NCBI GenBank assembly: GCA_903855995.1
Contig: CAIOAN010000008.1
Location: 372,001 to 436,000, forward strand
Reading direction: 5' to 3'
From: an uncultured Opitutia bacterium
Lineage (GTDB): Bacteria; Verrucomicrobiota; Verrucomicrobiia; Opitutales; UBA953
DNA: 64,000 nt
This document shows, piece after piece, positions 48,599 through 59,114 of this stretch. Position 1 is the stretch's first letter. Each line of letters opens with the position of its first letter. The notes beneath the pieces were generated by a model that worked only from the letters and a program-made list of their open reading frames with translations, was not told the DNA's origin and did no database searches. Made by a program: the position numbers and the translations under genes.

Positions 48599-49165
48599 AT
48601 GGACATCAAGAAAATCATCGCCGACGGCGGCAACGCTATGAAGAAGGCCGTCGAACACACCCAGCACGAATTCGCGACACTCCACACGGGCAAGGCCTCG
48701 CCCGGCATGATCGAAAACATCCAAGTCCACGTGGAATCCTACGGCATGACGCAGCGCCTGAAGGACATGGCGGCCATCACGACTCCCGACGCTCAGACCA
48801 TTGTGGTCCAGCCTTTCGACAAGGCCGTCATGGACGATATCCGCAAGGCCATCCAGGCCGCCAATGTGGGCATCAATCCCGTCCCGCAGGGCAACTTCAT
48901 GCGCTGCCCGGTCCCTTCCCTCTCCGGCGAACGGCGCCTTGAGCTCGCCAAGCGCGCCACCCAGATGGCCGAAGAAGGTAAGGTACGCGTGCGCAACGCC
49001 CGCCGCGATGCCCTCGAAACCCTGAAGAAGGGCAACAAGGAAAAGGTCGTCACCGACGACGATCTGAAGCGCTCTGAGAAAGAAATCCAGACGCACACCG
49101 ACAACTTCACCAAAGAGATCGAGAAGCATCTCAAGGCGAAGGAATCCGACCTGACCGGCAACTAA
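48599..49165 (+). CDS. frr: Ribosome recycling factor
   Basis: FATLHTGKASPGMIENIQVHVESYG, PSLSGERRLELAKRA, VRVRNARRDA. Confidence 0.96.
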   Translation: MDIKKIIADGGNAMKKAVEHTQHEFATLHTGKASPGMIENIQVHVESYGMTQRLKDMAAITTPDAQTIVVQPFDKAVMDDIRKAIQAANVGINPVPQGNFMRCPVPSLSGERRLELAKRATQMAEEGKVRVRNARRDALETLKKGNKEKVVTDDDLKRSEKEIQTHTDNFTKEIEKHLKAKESDLTGN

Positions 49166-49235
49166 GCCCACCCCGGCGACACCTGACGGCGCTCCGCATT
49201 GGAACGCCGCCCTCCGCCGCCGACTTTTTATTTCC

Positions 49236-50447
49236 ATGAATATTCACGAATACCAAGCCAAAGAACTGTTCGCTCAGTTCGGCGTCGCCGTGCCCAAGGG
49301 CGTGGCGGTCAAATCCGCCGCCGAATTCGAAGGCGCTCTCGCCAAGATCGATACCGCCGGTGGCATCATGGTGAAATCCCAGATTCACGCGGGCGGCCGC
49401 GGCAAGGGCACCTTCACCGATGGCTTTAAAGGCGGCGTAAAGTTCTCGCCGACCAAGGAAAAGGCGCTCGAAAACGCCACGGCCATGCTCGGCAACACCC
49501 TCGTGACCGCCCAGACGGGCGCCGAAGGCCGCAAGGTCCAGACCATTTATTTCACCGAAGCCGCCAATCTCGGCAAACGCCCCGATGGCCGTGATGACGA
49601 GTACTACCTCGCCATCCTCCTCGACCGCGCAACTTCCTGCCCGGTCATCGTCGCCTCGACCGAAGGTGGCATGGAAATCGAGCACGTCGCCCACCACACG
49701 CCCGAGAAGATTTTCAAGGTACACGTCGACCCCGCTGTCGGCCTCCAGGCCTTCCAAGCTCGCCAGATCGCCTTCTCGCTCGGCTTCTCCGGCGACCTCT
49801 TCAAACAGTGCGTTACGCTCGTCACTAAGCTCTATCAGTTCTACTGGGACAAGGATTGTGCGATGGTCGAAGTGAACCCGCTCTTGGTCACGAAGGAAGG
49901 CAAGCTCCTCGCCCTCGACGCCAAGGTCTCGTTCGATGACAACGCCCTCTTCCGTCACCCTGACGTAGTCGCCCTGCGCGACCTCAACGAAGAAGATGCC
50001 AAGGAGATCGAAGCCTCGAAGTTCGGACTCTCCTACATCGCCCTCGACGGCAACATCGCCTGCCTCGTCAACGGCGCCGGCCTCGCGATGTCCACGATGG
50101 ATATCATCCAGCACTTCGGCGGTAGCCCGGCCAACTTCCTCGATGTCGGCGGCGGCGCCACGAAGGACCAGGTGACGGCGGCTTTCAAGATCATCCTGGG
50201 CGATGCCAACGTGAAGGGCATCCTAGTGAACATCTTCGGTGGTATCATGGACTGTAACGTGATCGCCACAGGCATCATCGAAGCGGTCAAGGAAACCGGC
50301 CTCAAACTCCCCCTCGTGGTGCGACTCGAAGGCAATAACGTCGAAGCCGGCAAGGCCACCCTCGCCGCTTCGGGTCTGACGATCGTGTCAGGCGACTCGA
50401 TGGCCGACGCAGCCCAGAAGATCGTGAAGCTGGTCAACAACAAGTAA
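49236..50447 (+). CDS. sucC: Succinyl-CoA synthetase subunit beta
   Basis: [72 protein letters not shown]. Confidence 0.97.
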   Translation: MNIHEYQAKELFAQFGVAVPKGVAVKSAAEFEGALAKIDTAGGIMVKSQIHAGGRGKGTFTDGFKGGVKFSPTKEKALENATAMLGNTLVTAQTGAEGRKVQTIYFTEAANLGKRPDGRDDEYYLAILLDRATSCPVIVASTEGGMEIEHVAHHTPEKIFKVHVDPAVGLQAFQARQIAFSLGFSGDLFKQCVTLVTKLYQFYWDKDCAMVEVNPLLVTKEGKLLALDAKVSFDDNALFRHPDVVALRDLNEEDAKEIEASKFGLSYIALDGNIACLVNGAGLAMSTMDIIQHFGGSPANFLDVGGGATKDQVTAAFKIILGDANVKGILVNIFGGIMDCNVIATGIIEAVKETGLKLPLVVRLEGNNVEAGKATLAASGLTIVSGDSMADAAQKIVKLVNNK

Positions 50448-50466
50448 TCCCATACCGCACACTCTC

Positions 50467-51372
50467 ATGTCTATTCTCGTTAAAGAAGATACCCGCATCC
50501 TCGTCCAAGGCATCACGGGCGACTTCGGCGCACGCCACGCCCGCCTCTCGCTCGATTACGGCTCCCAAGTCGTCGCCGGCGTCACCCCGGGCAAGGGTGG
50601 CCAAGTCTTCGAACACGCCGGCAAGAAGGTCCCGATCTTCAACACCGTCGCCGAAGCCGCGAAGCAAACCGGCGCCACGGTCTCCGCGATCTTCGTCCCC
50701 CCACCCTTCGCGGCCGATGCCATCCTGGAGTGCTTCGACGCCGACCTCGACCTCGCTGTGGCCATCACGGAAGGCATCCCCGTCCGCGACATGGTCCGTG
50801 CCAAGCGCGCCATGGCCGGCCGCCGCACCCGCCTCATTGGCCCGAACTGCCCTGGCCTCGTGACCCCCGGTCGCGGCGACAAGTCTTCCGGCGGCTGCCG
50901 CATCGGTATCGCCCCTGGCTACATTCATAAGCGCGGTAACGTCGGCGTGGTCTCCCGTTCCGGCACCTTGACCTACGAGGCGGTCTGGCAGCTTACCTGC
51001 CGCGGCAAAGGTCAATCGACCTGCGTCGGCATCGGTGGCGACCCCGTCAACGGCACCTCGCACCTCGACGTCATTAAGCTCTTCAACGACGACCCGGAAA
51101 CCGAAGCCATCATCATGATCGGCGAAATCGGCGGTAACGCTGAAGTCGAAGCCGCTCGCTGGATCAAGGAACACTGCAAGAAGCCCGTCGCGGGTTTCAT
51201 CGCAGGTGCCACCGCTCCAGCTGGTCGTCGCATGGGCCACGCCGGTGCCGTCATCGGCGGCGCTGAAGATACTGCCGCTGCGAAGATTAAGATCTTCCAG
51301 GAATGCGGCATCTCCGTAGCCGTCACTCCCTCTGACATGGCCGACGCCCTGCTACGCATCTGGAAGGGCTGA
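50467..51372 (+). CDS. sucD: Succinyl-CoA synthetase subunit alpha
   Basis: [70 protein letters not shown]. Confidence 0.97.
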   Translation: MSILVKEDTRILVQGITGDFGARHARLSLDYGSQVVAGVTPGKGGQVFEHAGKKVPIFNTVAEAAKQTGATVSAIFVPPPFAADAILECFDADLDLAVAITEGIPVRDMVRAKRAMAGRRTRLIGPNCPGLVTPGRGDKSSGGCRIGIAPGYIHKRGNVGVVSRSGTLTYEAVWQLTCRGKGQSTCVGIGGDPVNGTSHLDVIKLFNDDPETEAIIMIGEIGGNAEVEAARWIKEHCKKPVAGFIAGATAPAGRRMGHAGAVIGGAEDTAAAKIKIFQECGISVAVTPSDMADALLRIWKG

Positions 51373-51396
51373 AAAGCGGTCACCACATTATAACGG

Positions 51397-51427
51397 AGAG
51401 GCCCGCCGACGGGCCTCTTTTGTTTTT
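51397..51427 (+). terminator. Rho-independent terminator downstream of sucCD
   Basis: agaggcccg-ccga-cgggcctct followed by TTTGTTTTT. Confidence 0.92.
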
Positions 51428-51459
51428 ACAGGGAATCCATCTCAACTCAGAACAATCTT

Positions 51460-51882
51460 ATGTGGTATTACGAACAAAACGGTAATCGGGTCGGACCTGT
51501 CGACGATGCCACCATGCGCGGCCTCATCGCCAACCGGACCATCACCATCGACACGCTCGTCTGGACGAACGGCATGGCCAACTGGACCCCGCTCCAGCAG
51601 ACCCAACTCACTGCCGGACTGCCCGTCCCGCCGCCTTCGCTCTACGCAGCACCCCAAGCCAATCATGGAACCGCCAAGGACCGCGTGGCCTACGTACTAT
51701 TGGCCGTCTTCTTCGGTCATCTGGGGATACACAATTTCTTCGCTGGCTATAATTCCCGAGCCGTCACCCAGCTACTCATCTGCCTACTAACGTGCGGCAT
51801 CGGGGGCATCGGCACCTGGGTTTGGGCCATCATCGAAGCCTGCACGGTGACCCAGGACGCCAACGGCGTCCGCTTCAAGTAA
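51460..51882 (+). CDS. GYF_2 (DUF4339) + TM2 domain membrane protein
   Basis: MWYYEQNGNRVGPVDDATMRGLI...TLVWTNGMANWTPL (GYF_2); LLAVFFGHLGIHNFFAGYNSRAVTQLLICLLTCGIGGIGTWVWAIIEA (TM2). Confidence 0.9.
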   Translation: MWYYEQNGNRVGPVDDATMRGLIANRTITIDTLVWTNGMANWTPLQQTQLTAGLPVPPPSLYAAPQANHGTAKDRVAYVLLAVFFGHLGIHNFFAGYNSRAVTQLLICLLTCGIGGIGTWVWAIIEACTVTQDANGVRFK

Positions 51883-51900
51883 GCTTCGAATCACCCGCCC

Positions 51901-51935
51901 AACGAAAAGGCCACCCAATGGGCGGCCTTTTCGTT
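51901..51935. terminator. Bidirectional terminator between convergent TM2 gene and leuD
   Basis: Perfect 12-bp arms aacgaaaaggcc/ggccttttcgtt, A/T tracts in both stems. Confidence 0.85.
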
Positions 51936-51950
51936 AACTCTAACTACAGA

Positions 51951-52571
51951 TTACTTCCCCGCGACGTAGGCGAGACCGGCGGCGGTCTTGGCCACGGGCT
52001 CGGAGCCTTCGAGGAGGTCGGCAATAGGGTCCCACTTACCGTTGACGAGGCCGTCGCGAGCGGAAGCGGCGATGCCAGCCTTCCAGGTCTTGGCGCCGGC
52101 GGAGACGGTGAGCTTCTCGACGTCGACGGTGACCTCAACGTCCGGATTAGCGCGCACGAAAGCATCGCACTCGGCGAGGTCTTCCTTGGAGAGGGTTAGG
52201 CAAGGCACACCGAGGGTGGTGGAGTTGCCGAAGAAGATTTCGGCGAAGCTGCCGCCCACGAAGGCCGTGAAGCCGAAGCGCCAGAGAGACTGCGGGGCAT
52301 GCTCACGGGAGCTGCCGCAACCGAAGTTGAAGCCGACGACCATGACGCCCTGCTTCGCGATGGCGATCCGCCCAGCCTGGGCCGAGTTCATCGGATGCGG
52401 GCGCTCCTTACCATCAGGGCCGGTGCGCTCGTCTCGGAAAGCGTGTTCGCCGAGACCATCGAAGGTCACGCAACGAAGAAAACGCGCGGGGATAATGCGG
52501 TCGGTATCGATGTCGTCGCCGGGGACGGCGAGGGCGAGGGCTTTGACCTGGGTGATTTTGGCGAGGGACAT
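51951..52571 (-). CDS. leuD: 3-isopropylmalate dehydratase small subunit
   Basis: DDIDTDRIIPARFLR, FNFGCGSSREHAPQSLWRFGFTAFVGGSFAEIFFGNS. Confidence 0.96.
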   Translation of the reverse strand: MSLAKITQVKALALAVPGDDIDTDRIIPARFLRCVTFDGLGEHAFRDERTGPDGKERPHPMNSAQAGRIAIAKQGVMVVGFNFGCGSSREHAPQSLWRFGFTAFVGGSFAEIFFGNSTTLGVPCLTLSKEDLAECDAFVRANPDVEVTVDVEKLTVSAGAKTWKAGIAASARDGLVNGKWDPIADLLEGSEPVAKTAAGLAYVAGK

Positions 52572-52587
52572 GGCGGTTTAAAAGGGA

Positions 52588-52878
52588 TTAGGCGGCGACG
52601 GGGCGACGGATGACGCAGACAGGCATCGCGAGGGCGGAAGCCAGGGAGGCAAGACGGTCTTCGGCGACGGAAGCGGCAACGGTCTCGTCGGCCAGCAGAA
52701 TCGCATGACCGTCGACGACCCAAGGGAGGGTCACGGTGCAGACGGGTTTTCCGTCGTAATGAGCGTCGACGAGCACGTCTCGCTGGCAGGCAAGTCCTTC
52801 GGCCGAGCAGGCCGCGGCGACATCATCACCCTGAGCGATACGCTCGAGCACGCGGTCGACTGGCGCGGAAGCGGACAT
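52588..52878 (-). CDS. Small hypothetical protein between leuC and leuD (96 aa)
   Basis: Start overlaps leuC stop (TGATG); 16-nt gap to leuD; no recognised domain. Confidence 0.65.
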   Translation of the reverse strand: MSASAPVDRVLERIAQGDDVAAACSAEGLACQRDVLVDAHYDGKPVCTVTLPWVVDGHAILLADETVAASVAEDRLASLASALAMPVCVIRRPVAA

Positions 52879-54284
52879 CAGACCTTAAAGACTTCGCGGG
52901 CGTCGGCGACCTGGCCGGTGATCGCGGCGGCGGCGACCATGAGCGGGCTCATCAGGACGGTACGGCCGGTCTGGGAGCCTTGGCGGCCCTTGAAATTGCG
53001 GTTCGAGGAGCTGGCGCAGAGCTGATCGCCGACGAGCTTGTCGGGATTCATCGCGAGGCACATGGAGCAACCCGCGCCGCGCCATTCGAAGCCGGCTTCG
53101 ATATAAATCTTATCCAAGCCTTCGTGAACGGCCTGGATAGCGGTGAGCTGCGAGCCGGGGACGACGATCGCCTTGACGTTCGGGCTGACCTTGCGGCCCT
53201 TGAGATACTTGGCGACCTCGCGAAGGTCGGAGATACGGCCGTTGGTGCAGGAGCCGAGGAAGCAGACGTCAACCTTGGTACCCTTGATCGGGGTGTTGGG
53301 CGCCAGCTTCATGTGCGCGTAGGCGTCTTCAGCGGTCTGGCGATCAGCGGCGTTGAGGGTCTCGAGCGCGGGCATCTTCTCATCGATGAACACGGCCTGT
53401 CCCGGGGTGATGCCCCAAGTGACGGTCGGGCGGATATCCTCGGCCTTGAAGACCTTGACGTCGTCGTACTGGCAACCGGCATCGGAAGCAAAGGAAGCCC
53501 AGCGAGCCACGGCGGCGTCCCAATCGGCGGCCTTGGGGGCGAAGGGCTTACCCTTGATATAGTCGAAAGTCTTCTGATCCGGGTTGACGTAACCGCAGCG
53601 GGCGCCGCCTTCGATGGACATATTGCAGACGGTCATGCGCTCCTCGAGGGAGAAGCCGTCGAAGGTCGTACCTGCGTATTCGTAGGCGAAGCCGATGCCG
53701 CCGTTGACGCCGAGGACGCGGATGATGTGCAGGATAACGTCCTTGGCGTAGACGCCTGGGGCCAGCTTGCCGTTCACCTCGATGCGCCGGACCTTAAGCG
53801 GACTGAGGGCGAGGGTCTGGGTGGCGAGGACGTCGCGCACCTGCGTGGTGCCGATACCGAAGGCAATCGCACCGAACGCACCGTGGGTGGCGGTGTGGGA
53901 GTCGCCGCAGGCAATCGTCGTGCCGGGCTGAGTGATGCCCTGCTCCGGGCCGACCATATGGACGATACCCTGGGTGCCGGTGGTGGTGTCGAAGAAGCGG
54001 ATCCCGTAGTCCTTGGTGTTCTTGCGGAGGGCCTCGATCATCTCCTGCGCAATCGGATCGGAATAGGGCTCCTTGAGTTCATTGGTCGGGACGATGTGAT
54101 CCACCGTGGCGAAGGTCCGCTGAGGGAACTTCACCTTGAGCCCGAGGTCTCGGAGCATGCCGAAGGCCTGGGGGCTCGTCACCTCATGGATGAGGTGCGT
54201 GCCGATGAATAATTGGGTCTGCCCATTAGGCAGCTTGCGCACCGTATGCGCTTCCCAAACTTTCTGGAACAGGGTCTTGGCCAT
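52878..54284 (-). CDS. leuC: 3-isopropylmalate dehydratase large subunit
   Basis: [67 protein letters not shown]. Confidence 0.97.
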   Translation of the reverse strand: MAKTLFQKVWEAHTVRKLPNGQTQLFIGTHLIHEVTSPQAFGMLRDLGLKVKFPQRTFATVDHIVPTNELKEPYSDPIAQEMIEALRKNTKDYGIRFFDTTTGTQGIVHMVGPEQGITQPGTTIACGDSHTATHGAFGAIAFGIGTTQVRDVLATQTLALSPLKVRRIEVNGKLAPGVYAKDVILHIIRVLGVNGGIGFAYEYAGTTFDGFSLEERMTVCNMSIEGGARCGYVNPDQKTFDYIKGKPFAPKAADWDAAVARWASFASDAGCQYDDVKVFKAEDIRPTVTWGITPGQAVFIDEKMPALETLNAADRQTAEDAYAHMKLAPNTPIKGTKVDVCFLGSCTNGRISDLREVAKYLKGRKVSPNVKAIVVPGSQLTAIQAVHEGLDKIYIEAGFEWRGAGCSMCLAMNPDKLVGDQLCASSSNRNFKGRQGSQTGRTVLMSPLMVAAAAITGQVADAREVFKV

Positions 54285-54445
54285 CTGAGTAAAAGGTGAA
54301 GGGTCAACGTAGGAATGGGAAGGGGCGGGTCAATCCCGCAGGCAAGTTCCCGGATGGCCTTATTTCGTGGTAAAACCACACCCTCACCGCTGACCAGCAT
54401 CGCCGTGTCTTGACCCGCTCACCCCTCCCCTTCCATCCTCCACCT

Positions 54446-55300
54446 ATGGCCCGCACCCTCACCCTCAGCTTCTCCTGCCCCGACACCAGCGGCATCGTGG
54501 CCGAGGTGTCTTCCTTCGTGGCCGGCCACAAAGGCTGGATCACGGAAGCCAGCCAGCACACCGAACACGAACTGAAGCGATTCTTCATGCGGGTCGAAAT
54601 CAACGGCGACTCCCTCGACTTCCCTGCGGACAAGTTTGGCGAGCTTTTCACCCCGGTGGCGAAAAAGTTCCGCATGGAGTGGACCCTCTCCGATTCGGCC
54701 CAGCCCCGGCGCGTCGTTCTGCTTTGCTCCAAACAGGAACACTGCCTCTACGACCTGCTCGCCCGCCACGTCGCCCAGGATTTCCCCTTCGTCGTGCCTT
54801 GCGTGATTTCCAACCACGAAGATCACCGGAAGATCGTCGAAGCCCACGGCATCCCGTTCCATTACGTGCCCGTCACTCCCGAGACAAAGCATGCCGCCTA
54901 TCGCAAGATGGAGCAGCTCTTCCGCCAAGAGAAAGCCGACCTCGTCGTGCTCGCGCGCTACATGCAGGTGCTCGATGAAGAACTCTGCCGTAACTTCGCC
55001 GGCAAGATCATCAACATCCATCACTCGTTCCTGCCCTCCTTCGCCGGGGCAAAGCCTTATCACCAGGCCCATCGCCGGGGCGTGAAGCTTATTGGCGCCA
55101 CCTGCCATTTCGTCACGCCGGAACTGGACGAAGGCCCCATCGTCGAACAGGACGTCATTCGCATCGACCACTCCGACACGCCAGAAGACATGGCCCATCT
55201 CGGCAAAGACATTGAAAAAGTAGTACTGGCCCGCGGCCTGCGCGCCGTCGTCGAAGACCGCGTCCTCGTCGCCGGTAATAAGACCGTTATCTTCCGTTAA
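54446..55300 (+). CDS. purU: Formyltetrahydrofolate deformylase
   Basis: ACT-like N terminus, SKQEHCLYDLL, INIHHSFLPSFAGAKPYHQAHRRGVKLIGATCHFVTPELDEGPIVEQ; start reset to 54446. Confidence 0.94.
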   Translation: MARTLTLSFSCPDTSGIVAEVSSFVAGHKGWITEASQHTEHELKRFFMRVEINGDSLDFPADKFGELFTPVAKKFRMEWTLSDSAQPRRVVLLCSKQEHCLYDLLARHVAQDFPFVVPCVISNHEDHRKIVEAHGIPFHYVPVTPETKHAAYRKMEQLFRQEKADLVVLARYMQVLDEELCRNFAGKIINIHHSFLPSFAGAKPYHQAHRRGVKLIGATCHFVTPELDEGPIVEQDVIRIDHSDTPEDMAHLGKDIEKVVLARGLRAVVEDRVLVAGNKTVIFR

Positions 55301-55374
55301 AAACCCGCCCAGCCAGGGGGATTGGCGTTGGCGATGCAGGCCGGGGAAGTCATCTTGAGTCGCCCCCTCCCCCT

Positions 55375-56808
55375 ATGCGCCTGTCCGCCCTTTATCTGCT
55401 CACCGCGTGCCTCGCATTTGCGTCCACTGAACCTGAGTCCATCCAGCCCACCAAGAAGGCCCCTTTCGTCCCGCCGCCCGAAGCCACCCGTGCGGAACTG
55501 ACCGACGCCATCAAGGCTTACATGGCGAAAGAACCAGGGACTTTTGGTGCCCACCCGGCCGCCAAGGACTTCCCCGGTATCGTCGAGGCCAAGGAACGCG
55601 TCAGCCGGACGGTGTCGTACGATTCCAATCTCATTCATCGATGGGATACCACGGGCGGCAACGCCCCGAATCTAGCGACGAGCCCCGACGTCTGGCAGGA
55701 AACCGGCCTTTACGCCGCGCCGGGCGAAGTGGTCATCGTGAAGGTCGCCGGCATTCCTGAAAACCGCGTGGTGAAAGTCATCGTCGGCTGCCACCGCGAT
55801 AATCTCTTCAAGCTCGATAAGTGGAATCGTTTCCCCCAGATCGCCCGGTCGTTCGAATTGAAATCAGGCGAGAACAAAATCGCCAATGCCTTTGGCGGGC
55901 AATTGTTCATCCAGTGTCAGCATAAAGACTGGCGCAAACCCGTGAAGGCCTCGCCCGGTGCGCCCCTGCAATTCAGCAACGCAGTCGCCGCCCCCACCTA
56001 CATCCTTGGCAAGGACAGCCCCGAATCCTGGGCCAAATCCAAACTCAACCCGGCGCCCTGGGCCACGCTCGTTGGCAAACAAGTCATCCTCCATATCCAG
56101 ATTTCCGAACTCAAGAAACTCACCGACCCGAAAGGCCTGCTGGAGTGGTGGGATAAGGCGATGGCTCTTGAAGACGATCTCATCGCGCTCAATCGACTCG
56201 CCCCGGAGCGCGTCGTCCCGGACCGGCAGATTTCCGCCGGCTTCATGCACTCGGGCTACCCATTCATGTGCTGGATTGATCCCTCGCAGAAAGACAGCGT
56301 CGATCTCCCCAAACTCATGAAAGAGGGCAACTGGGGCTTCTTCCACGAACTCGGCCACAATCACCAGCGCAAAACCTGGACCTTCGACGGGCAGACGGAA
56401 GTCACTTGCAATCTGTTCTCGCTTTACGTGATGGAGAAACTCGTCGGCAAACCCCAAGGACGCGGCCATCCGGCGATGGAGAAACTCGACGAACTGCTCG
56501 GCAAACGCCTCGCCCCGGAGCCCAGCATGGGGCCCTTTGAACAGCTCGCCACCTTCGTTGTCCTGATCCGCGCCCACGGCTGGGCTCCACTGCGCGAGAC
56601 GCTGCGCTCCTACGCCACTGAACCGACGCCCAAAGGGGCGACCAACGATCAACTGCGCAGCATCTTCGCCGAACGCTACGGCAAAGCCGCCAAGGCGGAT
56701 GTGAGCGAATATTTCAAGCTAATCGGCTACCCGGTCTCCGAGAACACGAAGGCCGCCCTAAAAGGCTTCCCTGCCTTCAAGCCGACCCTTCCTTCGGCAG
56801 GTAAGTAA
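55375..56808 (+). CDS. Secreted M60-like (enhancin/mucinase-type) metallopeptidase
   Basis: Signal peptide; NWGFFHELGHNHQRKTWTFDGQTEVTCNLFSLYV (HExxH with downstream Glu, M60-type GxxHELGHNHQ). Confidence 0.85.
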   Translation: MRLSALYLLTACLAFASTEPESIQPTKKAPFVPPPEATRAELTDAIKAYMAKEPGTFGAHPAAKDFPGIVEAKERVSRTVSYDSNLIHRWDTTGGNAPNLATSPDVWQETGLYAAPGEVVIVKVAGIPENRVVKVIVGCHRDNLFKLDKWNRFPQIARSFELKSGENKIANAFGGQLFIQCQHKDWRKPVKASPGAPLQFSNAVAAPTYILGKDSPESWAKSKLNPAPWATLVGKQVILHIQISELKKLTDPKGLLEWWDKAMALEDDLIALNRLAPERVVPDRQISAGFMHSGYPFMCWIDPSQKDSVDLPKLMKEGNWGFFHELGHNHQRKTWTFDGQTEVTCNLFSLYVMEKLVGKPQGRGHPAMEKLDELLGKRLAPEPSMGPFEQLATFVVLIRAHGWAPLRETLRSYATEPTPKGATNDQLRSIFAERYGKAAKADVSEYFKLIGYPVSENTKAALKGFPAFKPTLPSAGK

Positions 56809-56907
56809 CTCTCCAGCAACAGTTCGGAGGGCGGGTGCTTCTGCCTCGCCCTGCTGGCTTATTTTAACTTACTAAACGACAGCGGCCAAGCCCGCCCCTC
56901 GCCACCT

Positions 56908-57963
56908 ATGTCCATCATTTCCCGCCTATGCGCCCGCCTCCAGAATCACCCCAAGCGCATCGTCTTCCCTGAAGGGGCCGACGCCCGCGTCATCCAGGCC
57001 GCCCGCCAGTTCGTCGTCAAGAAGCTCGGCGTGCCCATCCTCATCGGCGACCGCCAACGCATCAAGGTCAACGCCGCCCGCCTGAACATCAGCCTCGACG
57101 GCATCCGCATCATCGAGCCTGAACGCAGCGACGAATTGAAGAGCTTCACGGAGAAACTCGATTCCATCCAGCGCTACGGCAACACGAACCTTCAGGGCAA
57201 TCCGGCGGAGCTCGCCCTTAACCCGAACTACTTCGCCTGCCTGATGGTCGCCACCGCCGGCGCCGACGCGCTCATTTCCGGAGCGACGACCCACGCCGCC
57301 TCCGGCCTGCGCGCCATCCTCCAAGTCATGCCGCGCCAACACGGCGTGGAGACGGTCTCGTCGATGCAGATCCTCGAATCCGAAGAGGGCAAGTTCGGCT
57401 GCAATGGCGTCCTGTTCCTCGCCGACTGCGGCGTCATCCCCGAACCCACCGCGGAACAACTCGCCGACATCGCCGTGACGACCGCGGGTCTCGCCGGCCA
57501 CCTAACCAATACGATTCCGAAGGTGGCCATGCTCGCCTACTCCACCCATGCCGCCAACCCGCGCCTAGCCTCCGTGAAAAAAGTCCAGACGGCTACCGAC
57601 CTCGCCCGCCGCAAGGCCCGCGAACTTGGCATCACCTGCGACATCGATGGCGAAATGCAGGCGGACGCAGCGATCAATCCTTTCGCCGCCGAGACCAAGG
57701 AAGTCACGGGGGCGGTCGCCGGCCGGGCCAGCGTGCTGATCTTCCCCGACCTCAACTCGGGCAACATCGCCTCCAAGATGGCCCAGCATATCGCCGACAT
57801 CCCGGCCTATGGCCAGATTCTGACCGGCCTCGATCGCCCGGCCGCCGAAATCTCCCGCGGCGCCAGCGCCCATGACATCTTCGGCACCGCGGTCATCGTC
57901 GCGGCACAGGCCGTCGACAAGACCTACCTCTACCCGAAGCTCAAAGACGGTCCCGCCGCCTGA
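56908..57963 (+). CDS. pta: Phosphate acetyltransferase (PTA_PTB domain only)
   Basis: RIVFPEGADARVIQAA, GATTHAASGLRAILQVM, DIDGEMQADAAINP, LIFPDLNSGNIASKMAQ. Confidence 0.93.
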   Translation: MSIISRLCARLQNHPKRIVFPEGADARVIQAARQFVVKKLGVPILIGDRQRIKVNAARLNISLDGIRIIEPERSDELKSFTEKLDSIQRYGNTNLQGNPAELALNPNYFACLMVATAGADALISGATTHAASGLRAILQVMPRQHGVETVSSMQILESEEGKFGCNGVLFLADCGVIPEPTAEQLADIAVTTAGLAGHLTNTIPKVAMLAYSTHAANPRLASVKKVQTATDLARRKARELGITCDIDGEMQADAAINPFAAETKEVTGAVAGRASVLIFPDLNSGNIASKMAQHIADIPAYGQILTGLDRPAAEISRGASAHDIFGTAVIVAAQAVDKTYLYPKLKDGPAA

Positions 57964-57965
57964 AC

Positions 57966-59111
57966 ATGGCCCTTCGCAAGCGCTTCGCCGAGAATGTCCC
58001 CGGGCTGCTCTCGCGCCCGATGAACCTCGATACCCGCCGCATCTTCGTGGCGGCGACGCGCATGAATGATGGCAAGACCACCACCTGCCTCGGACTCACC
58101 GCGGCCCTGCAGGCGATGGGCCTGCACGTGGGCTACATCAAACCAATCGCCCAGCGCGTGGTGATGTCGGGCGACGATCAGGTCGACGAAGACACCCTCC
58201 TCATCGACGGCCTGTTCGATCTAGATATCCCAATCGCCGCGATGTCTCCGGTGGCCATCGGCCCGGATTTCACAAAGCAATACCTGGAGAACCCAGAAGA
58301 GATTGGCCCCCAGCTGAAGGACCGCATCTGCCGCGCCTTTGACCGCAGCGCCTACGGCAAAGACATCGTGGTCGTCGAAGGCTCCGGGCACGCCGGCGTC
58401 GGCTCCGTCTTCGGTGCCTCGAATGCCGATAACGCCCGCGTGCTTGGCTCCAAGGCCATCATCGTCGCCGCCGGCGGGATTGGTAAGCCCATCGACGAAA
58501 TTGCGCTCAACAAAGCCCTCTTTGATAAGGCCGGCGTGGAAGTGGTCGGGGCCATCCTAAATAAAGTACTACCGGATAAAATCGATTTCATCCGGGATTT
58601 TGCCGGTCGCGGCCTCCGCAAACTCGGCGTCCCCCTGCTCGGCGTCGTTCCCCTCCAGGAAACCCTCGTTTACCCCAATCTCGATCAGGTCGCCGACGAG
58701 ACCAAGGCGCGCTGGATCCACCAGCCCGATGGCCTGCGCCGCGTTCGTCGCGTCGTCATCGGCGCCATGTCAGCCCGTCGCCACGCCGAATACCTACGCG
58801 TCCCCGGCACCCTCGTCATCGTCCCCGGCGACCGCGAAGACCTCCTGGAAGCTTTTATCCTCGGCGATGGCGCTAAGTCGCTCTCGGGTGTCATTTTCTC
58901 GAACGGCTTACTCCCCAATGACGATATCGTCCGCCGCCTGAAAGATGCCGGCATCCCGCTGGCCGCAGTCGAAGCCGAATCTTTCGCCGTGACGGCTCGC
59001 ATCAATAATATGTCGGTGAAGACGATGCGGCAGGATGCCGACAAGATCCCGATTATCGAAAAGATGATTTCCGAATCGGTCGATATCGCCGGCCTGCTAC
59101 GCTCGCTCTGA
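57966..59111 (+). CDS. BioD-like P-loop + DRTGG-domain protein
   Basis: VAATRMNDGKTTTCLGLTAAL (P-loop), VVEGSGHAGVGSV, then DRTGG-like RRVVIGAMSARRHAEYLRVPGTLVIVPGDREDLLEAFI. Confidence 0.85.
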   Translation: MALRKRFAENVPGLLSRPMNLDTRRIFVAATRMNDGKTTTCLGLTAALQAMGLHVGYIKPIAQRVVMSGDDQVDEDTLLIDGLFDLDIPIAAMSPVAIGPDFTKQYLENPEEIGPQLKDRICRAFDRSAYGKDIVVVEGSGHAGVGSVFGASNADNARVLGSKAIIVAAGGIGKPIDEIALNKALFDKAGVEVVGAILNKVLPDKIDFIRDFAGRGLRKLGVPLLGVVPLQETLVYPNLDQVADETKARWIHQPDGLRRVRRVVIGAMSARRHAEYLRVPGTLVIVPGDREDLLEAFILGDGAKSLSGVIFSNGLLPNDDIVRRLKDAGIPLAAVEAESFAVTARINNMSVKTMRQDADKIPIIEKMISESVDIAGLLRSL

Positions 59112-59114
59112 ACC

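Noticed and set aside
49176-49212. Hairpin downstream of frr (cggcgctcc/ggaacgccg)
   Set aside because: Contains a mismatch and is not followed by a clear T tract.
52980-54212. 410-aa + strand ORF, plus similar long ORFs antisense to sucC (49131-50114), sucD (50434-51240), folD (5159-6310) and the CysJ-like gene (1-1200)
   Set aside because: All are antisense to strongly supported genes and show no recognisable domains; codon-bias shadow ORFs.
55375-55420. Lipobox LTAC in the M60-like protein
   Set aside because: Cys at residue 12 gives too short a signal for a typical lipoprotein; SPI cleavage after AFA is equally plausible.
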